This document shows, piece by piece, positions 9,164 to 17,738 of a DNA stretch of 64,000 nucleotides. The translations under genes and the position numbers were made by a program. How positions within the stretch are numbered: position 1 is the first letter of the stretch; each line of letters opens with the position of its first letter. The notes under the pieces are model-generated. The model searched no databases and was not told the origin of the DNA. It saw only the letters and a program-made list of their open reading frames with translations. Origin of the DNA: Sphingobium cyanobacteriorum (GTDB lineage Bacteria > Pseudomonadota > Alphaproteobacteria > Sphingomonadales > Sphingomonadaceae); contig NZ_JAUQOM010000010.1 of NCBI RefSeq assembly GCF_030580935.1, positions 57,446 through 121,445 of the forward strand. The letters run 5' to 3'.

Positions 9164-9873
9164 AGGGCGTCTGGATCGCGCTTCAGTTCCTCACCCGCCT
9201 GCCGACGCCGCGCGTCGAAACGGATGCGGCCAGCTTTGCCCGGTCGATGCGCTGCTTCCCGGTCGCCGGGCTGGTGATCGGCGCGCTGGTCGCCGGTGCG
9301 GGCCGGGCCGGGGCGCATGTCGATCCCTGGATCGCGGCGCTGGCGGCGCTTGTCCTGTGGATAGGGGTGACAGGGGCGCTCCATCTCGACGGCCTCTGCG
9401 ACCTCGCCGATGCGCGGGGCGCGGCGCATGGCGACCGGCAGCGCTTCCTGACCGTGCTGGCCGATCCCCATGCCGGCAGTTTCGGCGTGGTGGCGATCGG
9501 GCTGCAACTGATCGTCAAGCTGGTGCTGCTGCATGGCTTGGCGGACCGCGCATTCTGGTTCCCGCTCATGCTGATCCCTTTCGCCGCGCGGATCGGGCCG
9601 CTGGTCTGGACATCATGGTTGCCGCCGCTGCATGCGGGCCTTGCCGCCGGTTTTCGGGATGCGATTGGCTGGCGCCATGTCAGCTTCTGGCTTTGCCTCC
9701 TGCTGCTGCTCGCGCCATGGGCACCTGCCCTGCTCGCCGCGCCGTTGCTCATCGGCCTGTGGGGCCTCTGGCTGCATCGCCACATCGGCGGTGTATCGGG
9801 CGACTGCCATGGTGCGGGAATCGAACTGGTCGAAAGCGGCCTGCTGGTCGCCGCCCTGCTGCTCAGCCGATGA
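9160..9873 (+). CDS. cobS: Adenosylcobinamide-GDP ribazoletransferase CobS (CobV)
   Basis: Integral membrane enzyme of 237 residues that joins adenosylcobinamide-GDP to alpha-ribazole. It starts MKGVWIALQFLTRLPTP, the classical CobS N-terminus. HLDGLCDLADARGAAHGD and LADPHAGSFGVVAIG match the conserved cytoplasmic loop. Several hydrophobic helices follow, including a leucine-rich one near residue 180, and GVSGDCHGAGIE near the C-terminus. Its end overlaps the convergent cobD by 11 bases. Confidence 0.94.
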   Translation: MKGVWIALQFLTRLPTPRVETDAASFARSMRCFPVAGLVIGALVAGAGRAGAHVDPWIAALAALVLWIGVTGALHLDGLCDLADARGAAHGDRQRFLTVLADPHAGSFGVVAIGLQLIVKLVLLHGLADRAFWFPLMLIPFAARIGPLVWTSWLPPLHAGLAAGFRDAIGWRHVSFWLCLLLLLAPWAPALLAAPLLIGLWGLWLHRHIGGVSGDCHGAGIELVESGLLVAALLLSR

Positions 9874-10801
9874 TCCATGCCCCCGCCGCGATCAGCCAGA
9901 GCAGCAGGCAGGCGCGACGATAGACGATCAGCGCGCGGCCGATATCGGCCGGCCCGGCGTCGGTGCGCCCGTCGCCGATCCAGGGCTTGGCATGGGCGAT
10001 GCCGTCATAGCTGACCGGGCCTGCCAGCTTCAGCCCCAGTGCGCCCGCCATCGCCGCTTCGGTCCAGCCGGCATTGGGCGACGCATGCCGCCGCGCGTCC
10101 CGCCGCATGATCCGCCAGCCGCCCGCGCCGGCGATGCAGATCAGCGCGCCGCCCAGCCGCGCCGGGATGAGGTTCGCGCCATCGTCGATCCGCGCCGCCG
10201 CCCAGCCGAAGGCGCGCCAGCGGTCCTCCCTGTGACCGATCAGGCTGTCTGCGGTGTTGATCGCCTTATAAGTCCACACCCCCGGCAGGCCGAGCAGCAA
10301 CAGCCAGAAAAAGGGCGCCGCCACGCCGTCGCAAAAACTCTCCGACAGGCTCTCTATCGCGGCGCGGCTCACCCCGGCGCTGTTCAGCGCGCCCGTATCA
10401 CGCCCGACGATCATCCCGACCGCGTGCCGGGCTTCGGCGATGTCCCCGCGCTCCAGCGCCTGTTGCACCGGGCGCACATGGTCGTTCAGGCTGCGCTGCG
10501 CCAGCGCGGGAAAAGCCAGCAGCGCGATGCCGATCCAGGCGCAATCGCCGATCCAGGCGACCAGCATCGCCTGCGCCGCCCAGGCGATGCCGGCGGTCAG
10601 GCCGATCAGCAGCAGCATCGTCGCCACGCCCAGCATCCGGCGCAGTCCCGCGCTGCGGGTCGGGCGGTTGCCATGCCGTTCGCACCAGTCGATCAGCCGC
10701 GCAAAGCCGCCCACCGGATGGCCGATCCGTCGATAGAGCGCATCCGGCCAGCCGATCGCCGCATCCATCGCCAGCGCCGCCAGCGTGACCGGATCAGCCA
10801 T
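9863..10801 (-). CDS. cobD: Adenosylcobinamide-phosphate synthase CobD (CbiB)
   Basis: Polytopic membrane protein of 312 residues that attaches the aminopropanol arm to adenosylcobyric acid. Early residues show the family pattern DAAIGWPDALYRRIGHPVGG. The strongest signature is IESLSESFCDGVAAPFFW followed by YKAINTADSLIGHR. The ATG at MADPVTLAAL is chosen over a longer frame because it lines up with the family N-terminus; it overlaps the end of cobC by 8 bases. Confidence 0.94.
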   Translation of the reverse strand: MADPVTLAALAMDAAIGWPDALYRRIGHPVGGFARLIDWCERHGNRPTRSAGLRRMLGVATMLLLIGLTAGIAWAAQAMLVAWIGDCAWIGIALLAFPALAQRSLNDHVRPVQQALERGDIAEARHAVGMIVGRDTGALNSAGVSRAAIESLSESFCDGVAAPFFWLLLLGLPGVWTYKAINTADSLIGHREDRWRAFGWAAARIDDGANLIPARLGGALICIAGAGGWRIMRRDARRHASPNAGWTEAAMAGALGLKLAGPVSYDGIAHAKPWIGDGRTDAGPADIGRALIVYRRACLLLWLIAAGAWIIG

Positions 10802-11786
10802 GGGCCAACGCCCGGTCGAGCCGCGCCAGATCGGCGGCATGACCCGGCACGCCCAGCCGCAGCCAGCGCGGATCATGATCGAACGGCCGGGTCCATATGC
10901 CCTGCCGGGCGAGCCGGTCGAACAGGGCGGGTGCGTCGCAATCGACGATCAGCCGGAACAGGGGCGATTTCCCCTGCGGTTCCAGATGATGGCGGCGCAG
11001 CACCGCGTCCAGCGCCGCCGCCCGCGCGACCAGCGCATCCCGCGTCGCCCCGATCCAGTCCCGGTCGGCATAGGCCGCCGTCCCGATCGCAATGGCGGCG
11101 GCCGACAGCGGCCAGCTTCCCATCCGGTCGCGCAGCGGCGCCAGCCGCTCCGCCGGTCCCACGGCAAAGCCCAGCCGCACCCCGGCCAGCCCGAAAAACT
11201 TGCCGAAGGAGCGCAGCACGATCACCGGATCGTCGGGGCGCAGATGTGGCAGGATGCTGCTGTCCGGCTGGGCATCGACAAATGCCTCGTCCACCACCAG
11301 CCAGCCGCCCGCCGCGCCGATGCGCCGGGCCAGCGCCAGCAGCGCCGCCACCGTCAGCATCCGGCCGGTGGGATTGGCCGGGTTGGCGATCAGCATCGTG
11401 CCGCCTTGCACCGCTTCATCCATCAACGCCGCGTCGGGAACGCCGCGGCTGCCGGGAAAGGCGGCGGCATGGCTGGCATAGCCCGGCACGCCATGCCGCC
11501 AGGGGCCGGGCAGGCCGAGCAGCGACAGGCTGCGCAGCCCCATTTCGGTGCCGGGCAGGGCGCAGACCCGGTCGGGTGATACAGCGAAGTTGACAGCCGC
11601 AACGCTTTCCAGCGTCGCCAGATCGGCTTCGTCGGGCAAGCGCCGCCAATCGATCGCGATCCCGTCCGCACCCGGCCAGGCCAGCGGGTTGATCCCGGTC
11701 GACAGGTCGAGCCAGGGCGTGCGCGCGTGCGGATAGGCTTGCCGCGCGCCGGAGAGGCGTCCGCCATGTATCGTCCAGTCGGGCAA
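10794..11786 (-). CDS. cobC: PLP-dependent threonine-phosphate decarboxylase-like CobC
   Basis: Class I/II aminotransferase-fold protein that supplies or couples the (R)-1-amino-2-propanol arm with CobD. The PLP lysine is in LRSFGKFFGLAGVRLGF. IHGGRLSGARQAYPHA and LDLSTGINPLAWP are typical of CobC N-termini, and IANPANPTGR is present. No ATG precedes the core in a sensible place. The TTG giving LPDWTIHGG has AGGAG about 12 bases upstream and yields 330 residues, the normal length. It heads a cobC-cobD transcription unit diverging from cobU. Confidence 0.9.
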   Translation of the reverse strand: MPDWTIHGGRLSGARQAYPHARTPWLDLSTGINPLAWPGADGIAIDWRRLPDEADLATLESVAAVNFAVSPDRVCALPGTEMGLRSLSLLGLPGPWRHGVPGYASHAAAFPGSRGVPDAALMDEAVQGGTMLIANPANPTGRMLTVAALLALARRIGAAGGWLVVDEAFVDAQPDSSILPHLRPDDPVIVLRSFGKFFGLAGVRLGFAVGPAERLAPLRDRMGSWPLSAAAIAIGTAAYADRDWIGATRDALVARAAALDAVLRRHHLEPQGKSPLFRLIVDCDAPALFDRLARQGIWTRPFDHDPRWLRLGVPGHAADLARLDRALAHG

Positions 11787-11881
11787 GGCTTGGCTTTCTC
11801 CTGCAAGTGCATATTGCGGGCTGCTGTTCGCCAATGTCGCGCTATAGGGCAAGCGGGAACTGACGATGGGGACGCGACAGG
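11787..11881. promoter_or_regulatory. Divergent cobC / cobU intergenic region
   Basis: Ninety-five bases separate the cobC and cobU starts and must hold both promoters and leaders. It is far too short for a full adenosylcobalamin riboswitch plus promoter in either direction, and I see no B12-box-like segment. No confident -35/-10 pair could be assigned by eye. The cobC leader carries an AGGAG; the cobU leader has only a weak CAGG close to its ATG. Confidence 0.45.
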
Positions 11882-12424
11882 ATGAACAGCCTTCTGGTTC
11901 TGGGTGGGGCGCGGTCGGGCAAGAGTCGGTATGCGCAGGCCCAGGCGGAAGATTTCGTGGGCGATCTGGTCTATGTCGCGACGGGCCAGGCATGGGATGA
12001 TGAAATGACAGAGCGGATCGCGGCCCATCGCGCCGATCGCGGCCCGCGCTGGCGCACGGTCGAAGAGCCGCTGGACCTTGCCGCCATCATCGCGGCGCAC
12101 AGCCGGCCTGAAACCTTGTTGCTGATCGACTGCCTGACCCTCTGGGCGTCGAACCTGCTTCTTGCCGGACGGGACATGGACGTGGAGCGTGCGACGCTGA
12201 CCCATGCCATCGCAGGCGCGCCCGGCCCGGTCATCCTTGTCGCCAATGAAGTCGGCCTTGGCATCGTTCCCGACAATGCGCTGGCGCGCCGTTTCCGCGA
12301 CGCCGCTGGCCGCATCAACCAGGCGGTCGCCGCCACCGCCACCCAAGTGGTGTTCGTCGCGGCCGGCCTGCCGCTTGTGCTCAAGGGTGATCCGGCCCGC
12401 CCGGCATCATCCCTATTACTCTGA
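11882..12424 (+). CDS. cobU: Adenosylcobinamide kinase / guanylyltransferase CobU (CobP)
   Basis: Bifunctional soluble enzyme of 180 residues that phosphorylates adenosylcobinamide and transfers GMP to it, feeding CobS. The P-loop LVLGGARSGKSRYAQ starts at residue 5. HRADRGPRWRTVEEP contains the histidine position used for the guanylyl intermediate. IDCLTLWASNLL and ANEVGLGIVPDNALARRFRD are the other family blocks. The last codons and stop lie within a 17-base palindrome. Confidence 0.95.
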   Translation: MNSLLVLGGARSGKSRYAQAQAEDFVGDLVYVATGQAWDDEMTERIAAHRADRGPRWRTVEEPLDLAAIIAAHSRPETLLLIDCLTLWASNLLLAGRDMDVERATLTHAIAGAPGPVILVANEVGLGIVPDNALARRFRDAAGRINQAVAATATQVVFVAAGLPLVLKGDPARPASSLLL

Positions 12425-12430
12425 GTAATA
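12414..12430. repeat. Palindrome overlapping the cobU stop codon
   Basis: A perfect inverted repeat with 8-base arms TATTACTC and GAGTAATA around one central T. It spans the final cobU codons and the TGA. There is no T run after it, so it is a poor intrinsic terminator; it could be an operator-like site or a short mRNA 3'-end hairpin. It is AT-rich, unlike its surroundings. Confidence 0.5.
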
Positions 12431-12524
12431 AGGCGTCACCGGACGGACAAAAATGCGATATAGCTGTTCCACTCGTTGTTCCACTTATGCGCGATTGCGC
12501 GCCGGCCGGCCGTCGCGATGATCC

Positions 12525-13274
12525 TCATCCCGTGATCGGTGTGCGGGCAAGGCTTTTGTAGAAATCATGCACCCGGATCAGGTCGGCCCGCATTTCGGCA
12601 ATCGCGGCTTCGGCATCCCGTGCCTGCAATGCGTCCAGCAGGCGTTCGCGCGATTGCAGCGTTTCCGGCCCCGGATCGGAACCCAGTTGTTCGGTGAAGC
12701 GGCGGACCAGATCGGCCATGCTGGTCATGAACACGGCCAGCAGCGGATTGTGGGTGGCGGCCGCCAGTACATCGTGAAATTCGATATTGCAGCGTGATTT
12801 TTCACGCAGCCGCCCGCTGTCATAGAGCGCCCGCGCGCGCGCGACATTCGCCTTGAGCGCGGCGAGATCGTCCTCGGTCATGCGCTCCACCGCCAGGCGG
12901 ATCACCACGTCCGCCAGCAGCAGGCGCGTATCCCACAGGTCCTCGAACGAGATTTTGCCGAGCGAGAGCAGGTCGCCCATATTTTCGCTGATGACATTGG
13001 TGCGCCCGGACGTGACGAAGGCGCCGCCGGTCTTGCCGGGGCGCAGGTCCACGATCCCGGCCTGTTCCAGCGCGCGCAGCCCTTCGCGCACGGCATTGCG
13101 GCCGATGCCCAGACGGGCGCTGAGATCGCGTTCCGCCGGCAGCTTGTCTCCGGGCTTGAGATGCCCTTCGCCGATCATGGCGCGAATGCGCTCCACAACC
13201 CCTTCAAATGTGCGGACGGACCGGACCGGCCGATATTCAGGTTCTGGGCGCGCAGTGGCGAAGGGTGTTTCCAT
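12525..13274 (-). CDS. FadR-subfamily GntR transcriptional regulator (FCD domain)
   Basis: A 249-residue DNA-binding regulator. The N-terminal winged helix includes LKPGDKLPAERDLSARLGIGRNAVREGLRAL written here as two pieces: KPGDKLPAERDLSARLGIG and RNAVREGLRALEQAGIVD. The rest is an all-helical FCD effector domain with a histidine in NIEFHDVLAAA and in the ATHNPLL stretch. A GTG sits one codon earlier, but AAGGA is spaced 5 bases from the ATG, so the ATG is used. It lies 20 bases after the thiolase gene on the same strand and probably controls that operon. Confidence 0.9.
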   Translation of the reverse strand: METPFATARPEPEYRPVRSVRTFEGVVERIRAMIGEGHLKPGDKLPAERDLSARLGIGRNAVREGLRALEQAGIVDLRPGKTGGAFVTSGRTNVISENMGDLLSLGKISFEDLWDTRLLLADVVIRLAVERMTEDDLAALKANVARARALYDSGRLREKSRCNIEFHDVLAAATHNPLLAVFMTSMADLVRRFTEQLGSDPGPETLQSRERLLDALQARDAEAAIAEMRADLIRVHDFYKSLARTPITG

Positions 13275-13294
13275 CACGGTCCTTTATACAGTTT

Positions 13295-14446
13295 TCAGTC
13301 GGTCGCCAATATCGCCAGCGCCTGGGCCGAAAGCACGCCGCCATTGCCCTGGGCGATGGCGGTCCGCGCCCCGGCCACCTGCCGCTCGCCGCATGTGCCG
13401 CGCAACTGCCGCACCGCCTCGATGATCGTGAACAGGCCGTACATGCCGGGATGGGTGCACGACAGGCCGCCGCCATTGGTGTTCACCGGCAGGCTGCCGC
13501 CCGGCGCGATTGTGCCGCCTTCGACAAAGCGCCCGCCTTCGCCCTTGGGGCAGAAACCCAGATCTTCGAGGAACAGGATCGTGTTGATCGTGAAGGCATC
13601 GTACAGTTCCACCACGTCGATATCCTGCGGCCCCAGCCCTGCGGCCGCATAGGCGCGCGCCCCGCATTCGGCGAGCGCCGTGCGGGTCAGGTCCGGCATG
13701 GTCGAGATATTATGATGGGTCGTGCCGCTTGCGGCGGACAATATCCTGACCGGCTTTGCCTTGAGGTCCGCCGCCCGGTCCGCCCGCGTCATCACGATCG
13801 CCGCGCCCCCGTCCGTCACAAGGCAGCAGTCCAGCACCGACAGCGGATCGGACACCAGCCGCGATGCGCGATAATCGTCCAGCGTCATGGGATCGCGCTT
13901 GAACGCTTCGGGGTTCAGCATCGCCCATTGCCGCGCGGCGACGGCGACGGCGCCGAGCTGGTCCCTGGTCGTGCCAAATTCATGCATGTGGCGGGCGGCC
14001 GCCAGCGCGTAGGAACTGACCGGATTGATCGGCTGGTAACGCGCTTCATAGGGCCATGGCTGCGACGTGCGCGCCAGCTTGCCCGACGCCGACGCCTGGT
14101 TGGAGCCATAGGCGATCAGCGCGCAGTCGATCAGGCCCGCGTCAAGCAGCCAGGCCGCGCGTTCCAGCCAGGTTTCGAACACATTGCCGCCGGGGCGGCT
14201 ATTGTCGATCACCTTTGGCTGGATGCCCAGATATTGGGCGAAGCTGGTGCCGCCGCCAAAGGTGTCGGCGCTGTTGGTGTAGAACAGCCCGTCCACATCG
14301 GCGAAGGTCAGGCCCGCTTCGCGCAGGGCATTGCGCGCGGCGATGGCGGCAAGGTCGTGCGGTTCATAACCCGGCGCCTTGCCGGTGCCGAAAGTGCTGA
14401 CGCCGACGATGGCGGTCTTGCCCCTGGGGAAAGCGTCGGTGGTCAT
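13295..14446 (-). CDS. Thiolase-superfamily protein (SCP2-thiolase/aldolase-like)
   Basis: A 383-residue thiolase-fold protein beginning TAIVGVSTFGTGKA. The C-terminal half has VELYDAFTINTILFLEDLGF and NTNGGGLSCTHPGMYGLF, a histidine and a cysteine of the thiolase C-domain. At the usual nucleophile position (about residues 81-90) the sequence is DNSRPGGNVF, with no cysteine, so ordinary thiolytic chemistry is doubtful. The start overlaps the stop of the upstream DUF35 gene (ATGA). Such pairs include steroid side-chain aldolases (Ltp2 with a DUF35 partner) as well as acyl-CoA acetyltransferase-like proteins. Family sure; reaction inferred. Confidence 0.88.
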   Translation of the reverse strand: MTTDAFPRGKTAIVGVSTFGTGKAPGYEPHDLAAIAARNALREAGLTFADVDGLFYTNSADTFGGGTSFAQYLGIQPKVIDNSRPGGNVFETWLERAAWLLDAGLIDCALIAYGSNQASASGKLARTSQPWPYEARYQPINPVSSYALAAARHMHEFGTTRDQLGAVAVAARQWAMLNPEAFKRDPMTLDDYRASRLVSDPLSVLDCCLVTDGGAAIVMTRADRAADLKAKPVRILSAASGTTHHNISTMPDLTRTALAECGARAYAAAGLGPQDIDVVELYDAFTINTILFLEDLGFCPKGEGGRFVEGGTIAPGGSLPVNTNGGGLSCTHPGMYGLFTIIEAVRQLRGTCGERQVAGARTAIAQGNGGVLSAQALAILATD

Positions 14447-14844
14447 GCGGCATCCTTTCCGTCGAGGGCGTCCTGCGGCACGAACACCACCAGCGGCCCG
14501 TCCTCCGCCGTCACGATGCGGGCACGCACCGCCATGCCGATGCGGACATCGGCGGCGTCGATCCCCTCCACCCGGCTCATCATGCGCGGCCCTTCGGCCA
14601 GGTCGATCAGCGCGATGTTCAGGCTGGGTTCGGGCGGCCGCTTGCGCACCACCGTGGTGGAATAGACCGTCCCATGCCCCGACGCCTCGACCCATTCCAG
14701 GTCCTCGCCGGTCACGGGCGCGACGACGCGGGGAAAGAACACATGGGTGCCGGTTTCCACGCCCCGCTGGATCATGAAGCGTCCTTCGGCGAGAAAGGCC
14801 GTGAACTGCTCGTCCGGTTTTATCTCGGCGATGGAATCTGGCAT
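14443..14844 (-). CDS. DUF35 / OB-fold partner of the thiolase
   Basis: A 133-residue protein of the DUF35 OB-fold type, recognisable from THVFFPRVVAPVTGEDLEW followed by GHGTVYSTTVVRKRPP and the closing RIVTAEDGPLVVFVP. The family normally has a four-cysteine zinc ribbon before the OB fold; this protein contains no cysteine at all. It is the first gene of the DUF35-thiolase-FadR unit and overlaps the thiolase start. In related systems the DUF35 protein forms a complex with the thiolase-fold partner and helps form its active site. Confidence 0.85.
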   Translation of the reverse strand: MPDSIAEIKPDEQFTAFLAEGRFMIQRGVETGTHVFFPRVVAPVTGEDLEWVEASGHGTVYSTTVVRKRPPEPSLNIALIDLAEGPRMMSRVEGIDAADVRIGMAVRARIVTAEDGPLVVFVPQDALDGKDAA

Positions 14845-15113
14845 CTGCGGGTCCTGTTGCGCGAATGGGAATTGGCAACATTTGTCGCCGCGCCGCCGGC
14901 TTGTCGAGTTTGCATATGCCCGATCCCGGCGCGATGGCGCGATGATCGCGATGCCGATATGTGCGTGGCGTTACGGCGGCGGCGGCGTCTGGCGCTGTCT
15001 TGTCGTGGTCCGGCGCCCTCTATCGCAGTTGCGCTGAATAGCCGGGCATATTTGCGCCCTTTCCCGGACGATCGCTAGCATTTGCCCGGAAATTCCGTAC
15101 CGGAGAGGCGATA

Positions 15114-16409
15114 ATGCTGAAGGGCCGTTCGATTGATGCCGCCACCCTGACGGATGTTGGTCGCGCGCTGGCTTTTCCCGAACTGCCCGATGGTCTTGCC
15201 GCCTCCAATGACAAGCTGCGGCCCGTGGCGGCAGAGCGCTGGCCGTTCGACCCTGCGCACCTGATCGCCGCAGCCAGGGACGCGACCGGCCTTTCGGACT
15301 TTGGCGACGACTATTTCCGTGCGGTGCTCGACCGCCTGTGCCGGTCGGCGGAGGAGGAACTGGACCTTAGCCCCGTCGGCCGCCGCAATCTTTACGGCCA
15401 GATTCTCGACCATCTGGTGCAGCGGCTCCGGTTCCAGGACCTGTGGAACCGGCATCCCGAAATCCTGGACGAGACGATCGAGGCGCCGATCTTCATCGTC
15501 GGCCTGCCCCGGTCGGGCACGACATTCCTGCAACAACTGCTTGCCCAGCATCCGGCGCTGCGCGCGGTGCCTTTCTGGGAAAATCTGGCGCCCCTGCCGC
15601 AGCATGATCCCGCCATCCGCCCGCCCGACGACGCGCCGCTGATCGCGCAGGCCGAACGCAATGTCGAAGGGTTGCGGCGCTTCGCGCCCGGCCTGCTGGC
15701 CCTGCATCAGGTGGCGGCGGAGGAGCCGGAAGAGGAAATCTACCTGCTGGGACCGGGCTTTGCCTCGACCGTCTATGAATGGGTCTATATCCTGCCGTCC
15801 TTTGGCAGATGGTATGCGTCGGCCGATCACAGCGCGGGCTATCGCCATTTCCGGCAGATACTCCAGACATTGCAATGGATGCGCGGCGGCGGCCGGCGCT
15901 GGCTGCTGAAAGCCCCGCAGCATATGGAGCAGTTGGGGCCGTTGCGCGCCGCCTTCCCCGACGCGGTGATCGTGGAGACGCTGCGCGACCCCCTGACGGC
16001 CGCCGCCAGTCTGGCCAATCTGTGCTGTTATGGCCAGCGCCTGCGCACCGACCGACCGGACCCGCTGGCCACGGGCGCGGCGGCGGAAGCGATGATCGGC
16101 CGGCTGGTCGAGGCTTATGTGCGGGACCGGCCGGACAATGACCCGCACTTCATCAGCGTGCCCTTTGCCGACCTGATGGGGGATCCGCTTCCCCTGGCCG
16201 CGCGCGTGCTGGCGGCGGCGGGCGTGCCGATGACGGATGAGGCGCGGGCCGCCATGGCCGCCTATGTGGCGGACAATGGCAGGAAGGACCGGGTTCCCGT
16301 AAACTATGGTCCGGCGGATTTCGGCATCGACATACCCCGTCTGCGCGCGCGGCTTGACGGCTATTATGCGCGGTTCGGCCTGACCCCTGACCCGAAGTTC
16401 GTGGCATGA
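15114..16409 (+). CDS. Sulfotransferase-family protein
   Basis: A 431-residue soluble protein with the PAPS 5'-phosphosulfate-binding loop IFIVGLPRSGTTFLQQLLA near residue 125, and a later WLLKAPQHMEQL and VETLRDPLTAAAS that match the 3'-phosphate-binding region of sulfotransferases. GGAGAGG precedes the ATG. It overlaps the DUF1214 gene and starts a plus operon diverging from the DUF35-thiolase unit. Family membership is clear; acceptor and direction are unknown. Similar genes recur in steroid and terpenoid catabolic islands. Confidence 0.85.
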   Translation: MLKGRSIDAATLTDVGRALAFPELPDGLAASNDKLRPVAAERWPFDPAHLIAAARDATGLSDFGDDYFRAVLDRLCRSAEEELDLSPVGRRNLYGQILDHLVQRLRFQDLWNRHPEILDETIEAPIFIVGLPRSGTTFLQQLLAQHPALRAVPFWENLAPLPQHDPAIRPPDDAPLIAQAERNVEGLRRFAPGLLALHQVAAEEPEEEIYLLGPGFASTVYEWVYILPSFGRWYASADHSAGYRHFRQILQTLQWMRGGGRRWLLKAPQHMEQLGPLRAAFPDAVIVETLRDPLTAAASLANLCCYGQRLRTDRPDPLATGAAAEAMIGRLVEAYVRDRPDNDPHFISVPFADLMGDPLPLAARVLAAAGVPMTDEARAAMAAYVADNGRKDRVPVNYGPADFGIDIPRLRARLDGYYARFGLTPDPKFVA

Positions 16410-17623
16410 GCGGGGCGGATACTGGGGTCGATGCAGGGGCTGGCGTCTGGGCCGAATATAATGCGCTGGTCCAGAAGGCGCGGGAACGGATGCTGGCGCG
16501 GCCGGAAGCGGTGCATCAGCGGGTTCGCGACCAGGCCGAATATGCGCTCGTCGCGATGCAGGCCGGGTGCCATCATTTCCACGCGCTGCACCGCCCCGAC
16601 TATCCCGCCTTTTACCGGCAGACAGTGTGGAGTCCCTATGAAGCGTCATGGGGCGGACCGTCATCGGACATGGTCTATGCCTGGACGTTCCTGGACGGCC
16701 GGCGGACCTATCGCATTCACGGGCGCCGGGGCACGACCCGCTTTTCCGACCTGCAATTGTTCAACGGCTATTTCGAGCGGGAGGATATGCGCGGGCTTGG
16801 CAATCTCGATTTCGACAGCCTGGCCACCGGCCCGGACGGCAGCTTTTCCTTCATCGCGTCGGCACGGCGGCCGGCCGGGTGGGACGGGGACTGGCTGCCC
16901 CTCGATCCCGCCGAACCTGTGATCTGCGCCCAGTTGCGCGACACATGGTGGGACTGGGCCGGGGATCGGGGCATCGACATCCATATCGCGTGCCTGGATC
17001 CGGCGGATGACGCCATGGTCCTGCCCACGGCGGAAACACATGCACGGCTGCTTCGGTCGGGCCATCTGCTGGAGCGCACGGTCGCCCGCGCGATAGGCTA
17101 TGCCAACATGAACAGGAAACTGGCCGGCGGGCGCGACAATGCGTTTGGGCTGGTGCATGGATCGGGTTCCACCGATCATGGCGCATCGGGCCGGGCGGGC
17201 TATGGCGGGATGGTGTGGGACATTGCGCCGGGCGAGGCGCTGCTGATCACGCTGGACGAACCGCAGGCGCGCTACTGGTCGTTCCAGCTTGTCGACTGGT
17301 GGTGGATGACGCTGGATTTCAGCTATCACCAGAGCGGTCTCAACGGCTTTCAGGCAGAGCGTGACCCGGACGGGCGCATCGCCATGGTGCTCAGCCTGGA
17401 CGATCCCGGCATCGCCAACTGGCTCGACCCGATCGGTACGCCGACCGGGCTGGTGCAGATGCGCTGGTATGATGGCGCGGTGGCGGCCGCGCCGGACGTG
17501 GAAAAAATCCCGCTGGCCGATGTGGCTGCGCGCTTGCCCCATGCGCGGCGCATATCCCCGGCGCAGCGGCGCGCGGATATCTCCACGCGCGCCAGAGCGT
17601 CGCTGGCGCGCTGGGGCTATTGA
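16406..17623 (+). CDS. DUF1214-type protein
   Basis: A 405-residue protein without an evident signal peptide or membrane segment. The C-terminal third contains LITLDEPQARYWSFQLVDWW and later MVLSLDDPGIANWLD, the aromatic-rich beta-type pattern of DUF1214 proteins. These commonly accompany lipid, steroid or aromatic degradation genes in actinobacteria and sphingomonads. No catalytic motif could be assigned. The ATG overlaps the sulfotransferase stop, so the two are probably translated together. Confidence 0.75.
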   Translation: MSGADTGVDAGAGVWAEYNALVQKARERMLARPEAVHQRVRDQAEYALVAMQAGCHHFHALHRPDYPAFYRQTVWSPYEASWGGPSSDMVYAWTFLDGRRTYRIHGRRGTTRFSDLQLFNGYFEREDMRGLGNLDFDSLATGPDGSFSFIASARRPAGWDGDWLPLDPAEPVICAQLRDTWWDWAGDRGIDIHIACLDPADDAMVLPTAETHARLLRSGHLLERTVARAIGYANMNRKLAGGRDNAFGLVHGSGSTDHGASGRAGYGGMVWDIAPGEALLITLDEPQARYWSFQLVDWWWMTLDFSYHQSGLNGFQAERDPDGRIAMVLSLDDPGIANWLDPIGTPTGLVQMRWYDGAVAAAPDVEKIPLADVAARLPHARRISPAQRRADISTRARASLARWGY

Positions 17624-17738
17624 CCGGGGCTGGCTGCCGGGGCTGGCTGGAAGTGCTCCGGCGCATCGCATCTGCGCTGATTGCTTGCCTGCGTCAGTAC
17701 AGGCTTGCGCTGTTCGGCCAGTCGGCAATGTTGCGCGC

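Noticed and set aside
9632..11593. Long open frame on the plus strand across cobD and cobC
   Set aside because: Its product is a low-complexity Arg/Pro/Ala sequence, and the opposite strand carries two clear cobalamin genes; it is a GC-rich shadow.
11787..11881. Possible cobalamin riboswitch in the cobC/cobU intergenic region
   Set aside because: Only 95 bases, shared by two leaders, with no B12-box-like segment; the known aptamer needs about twice that length in one direction.
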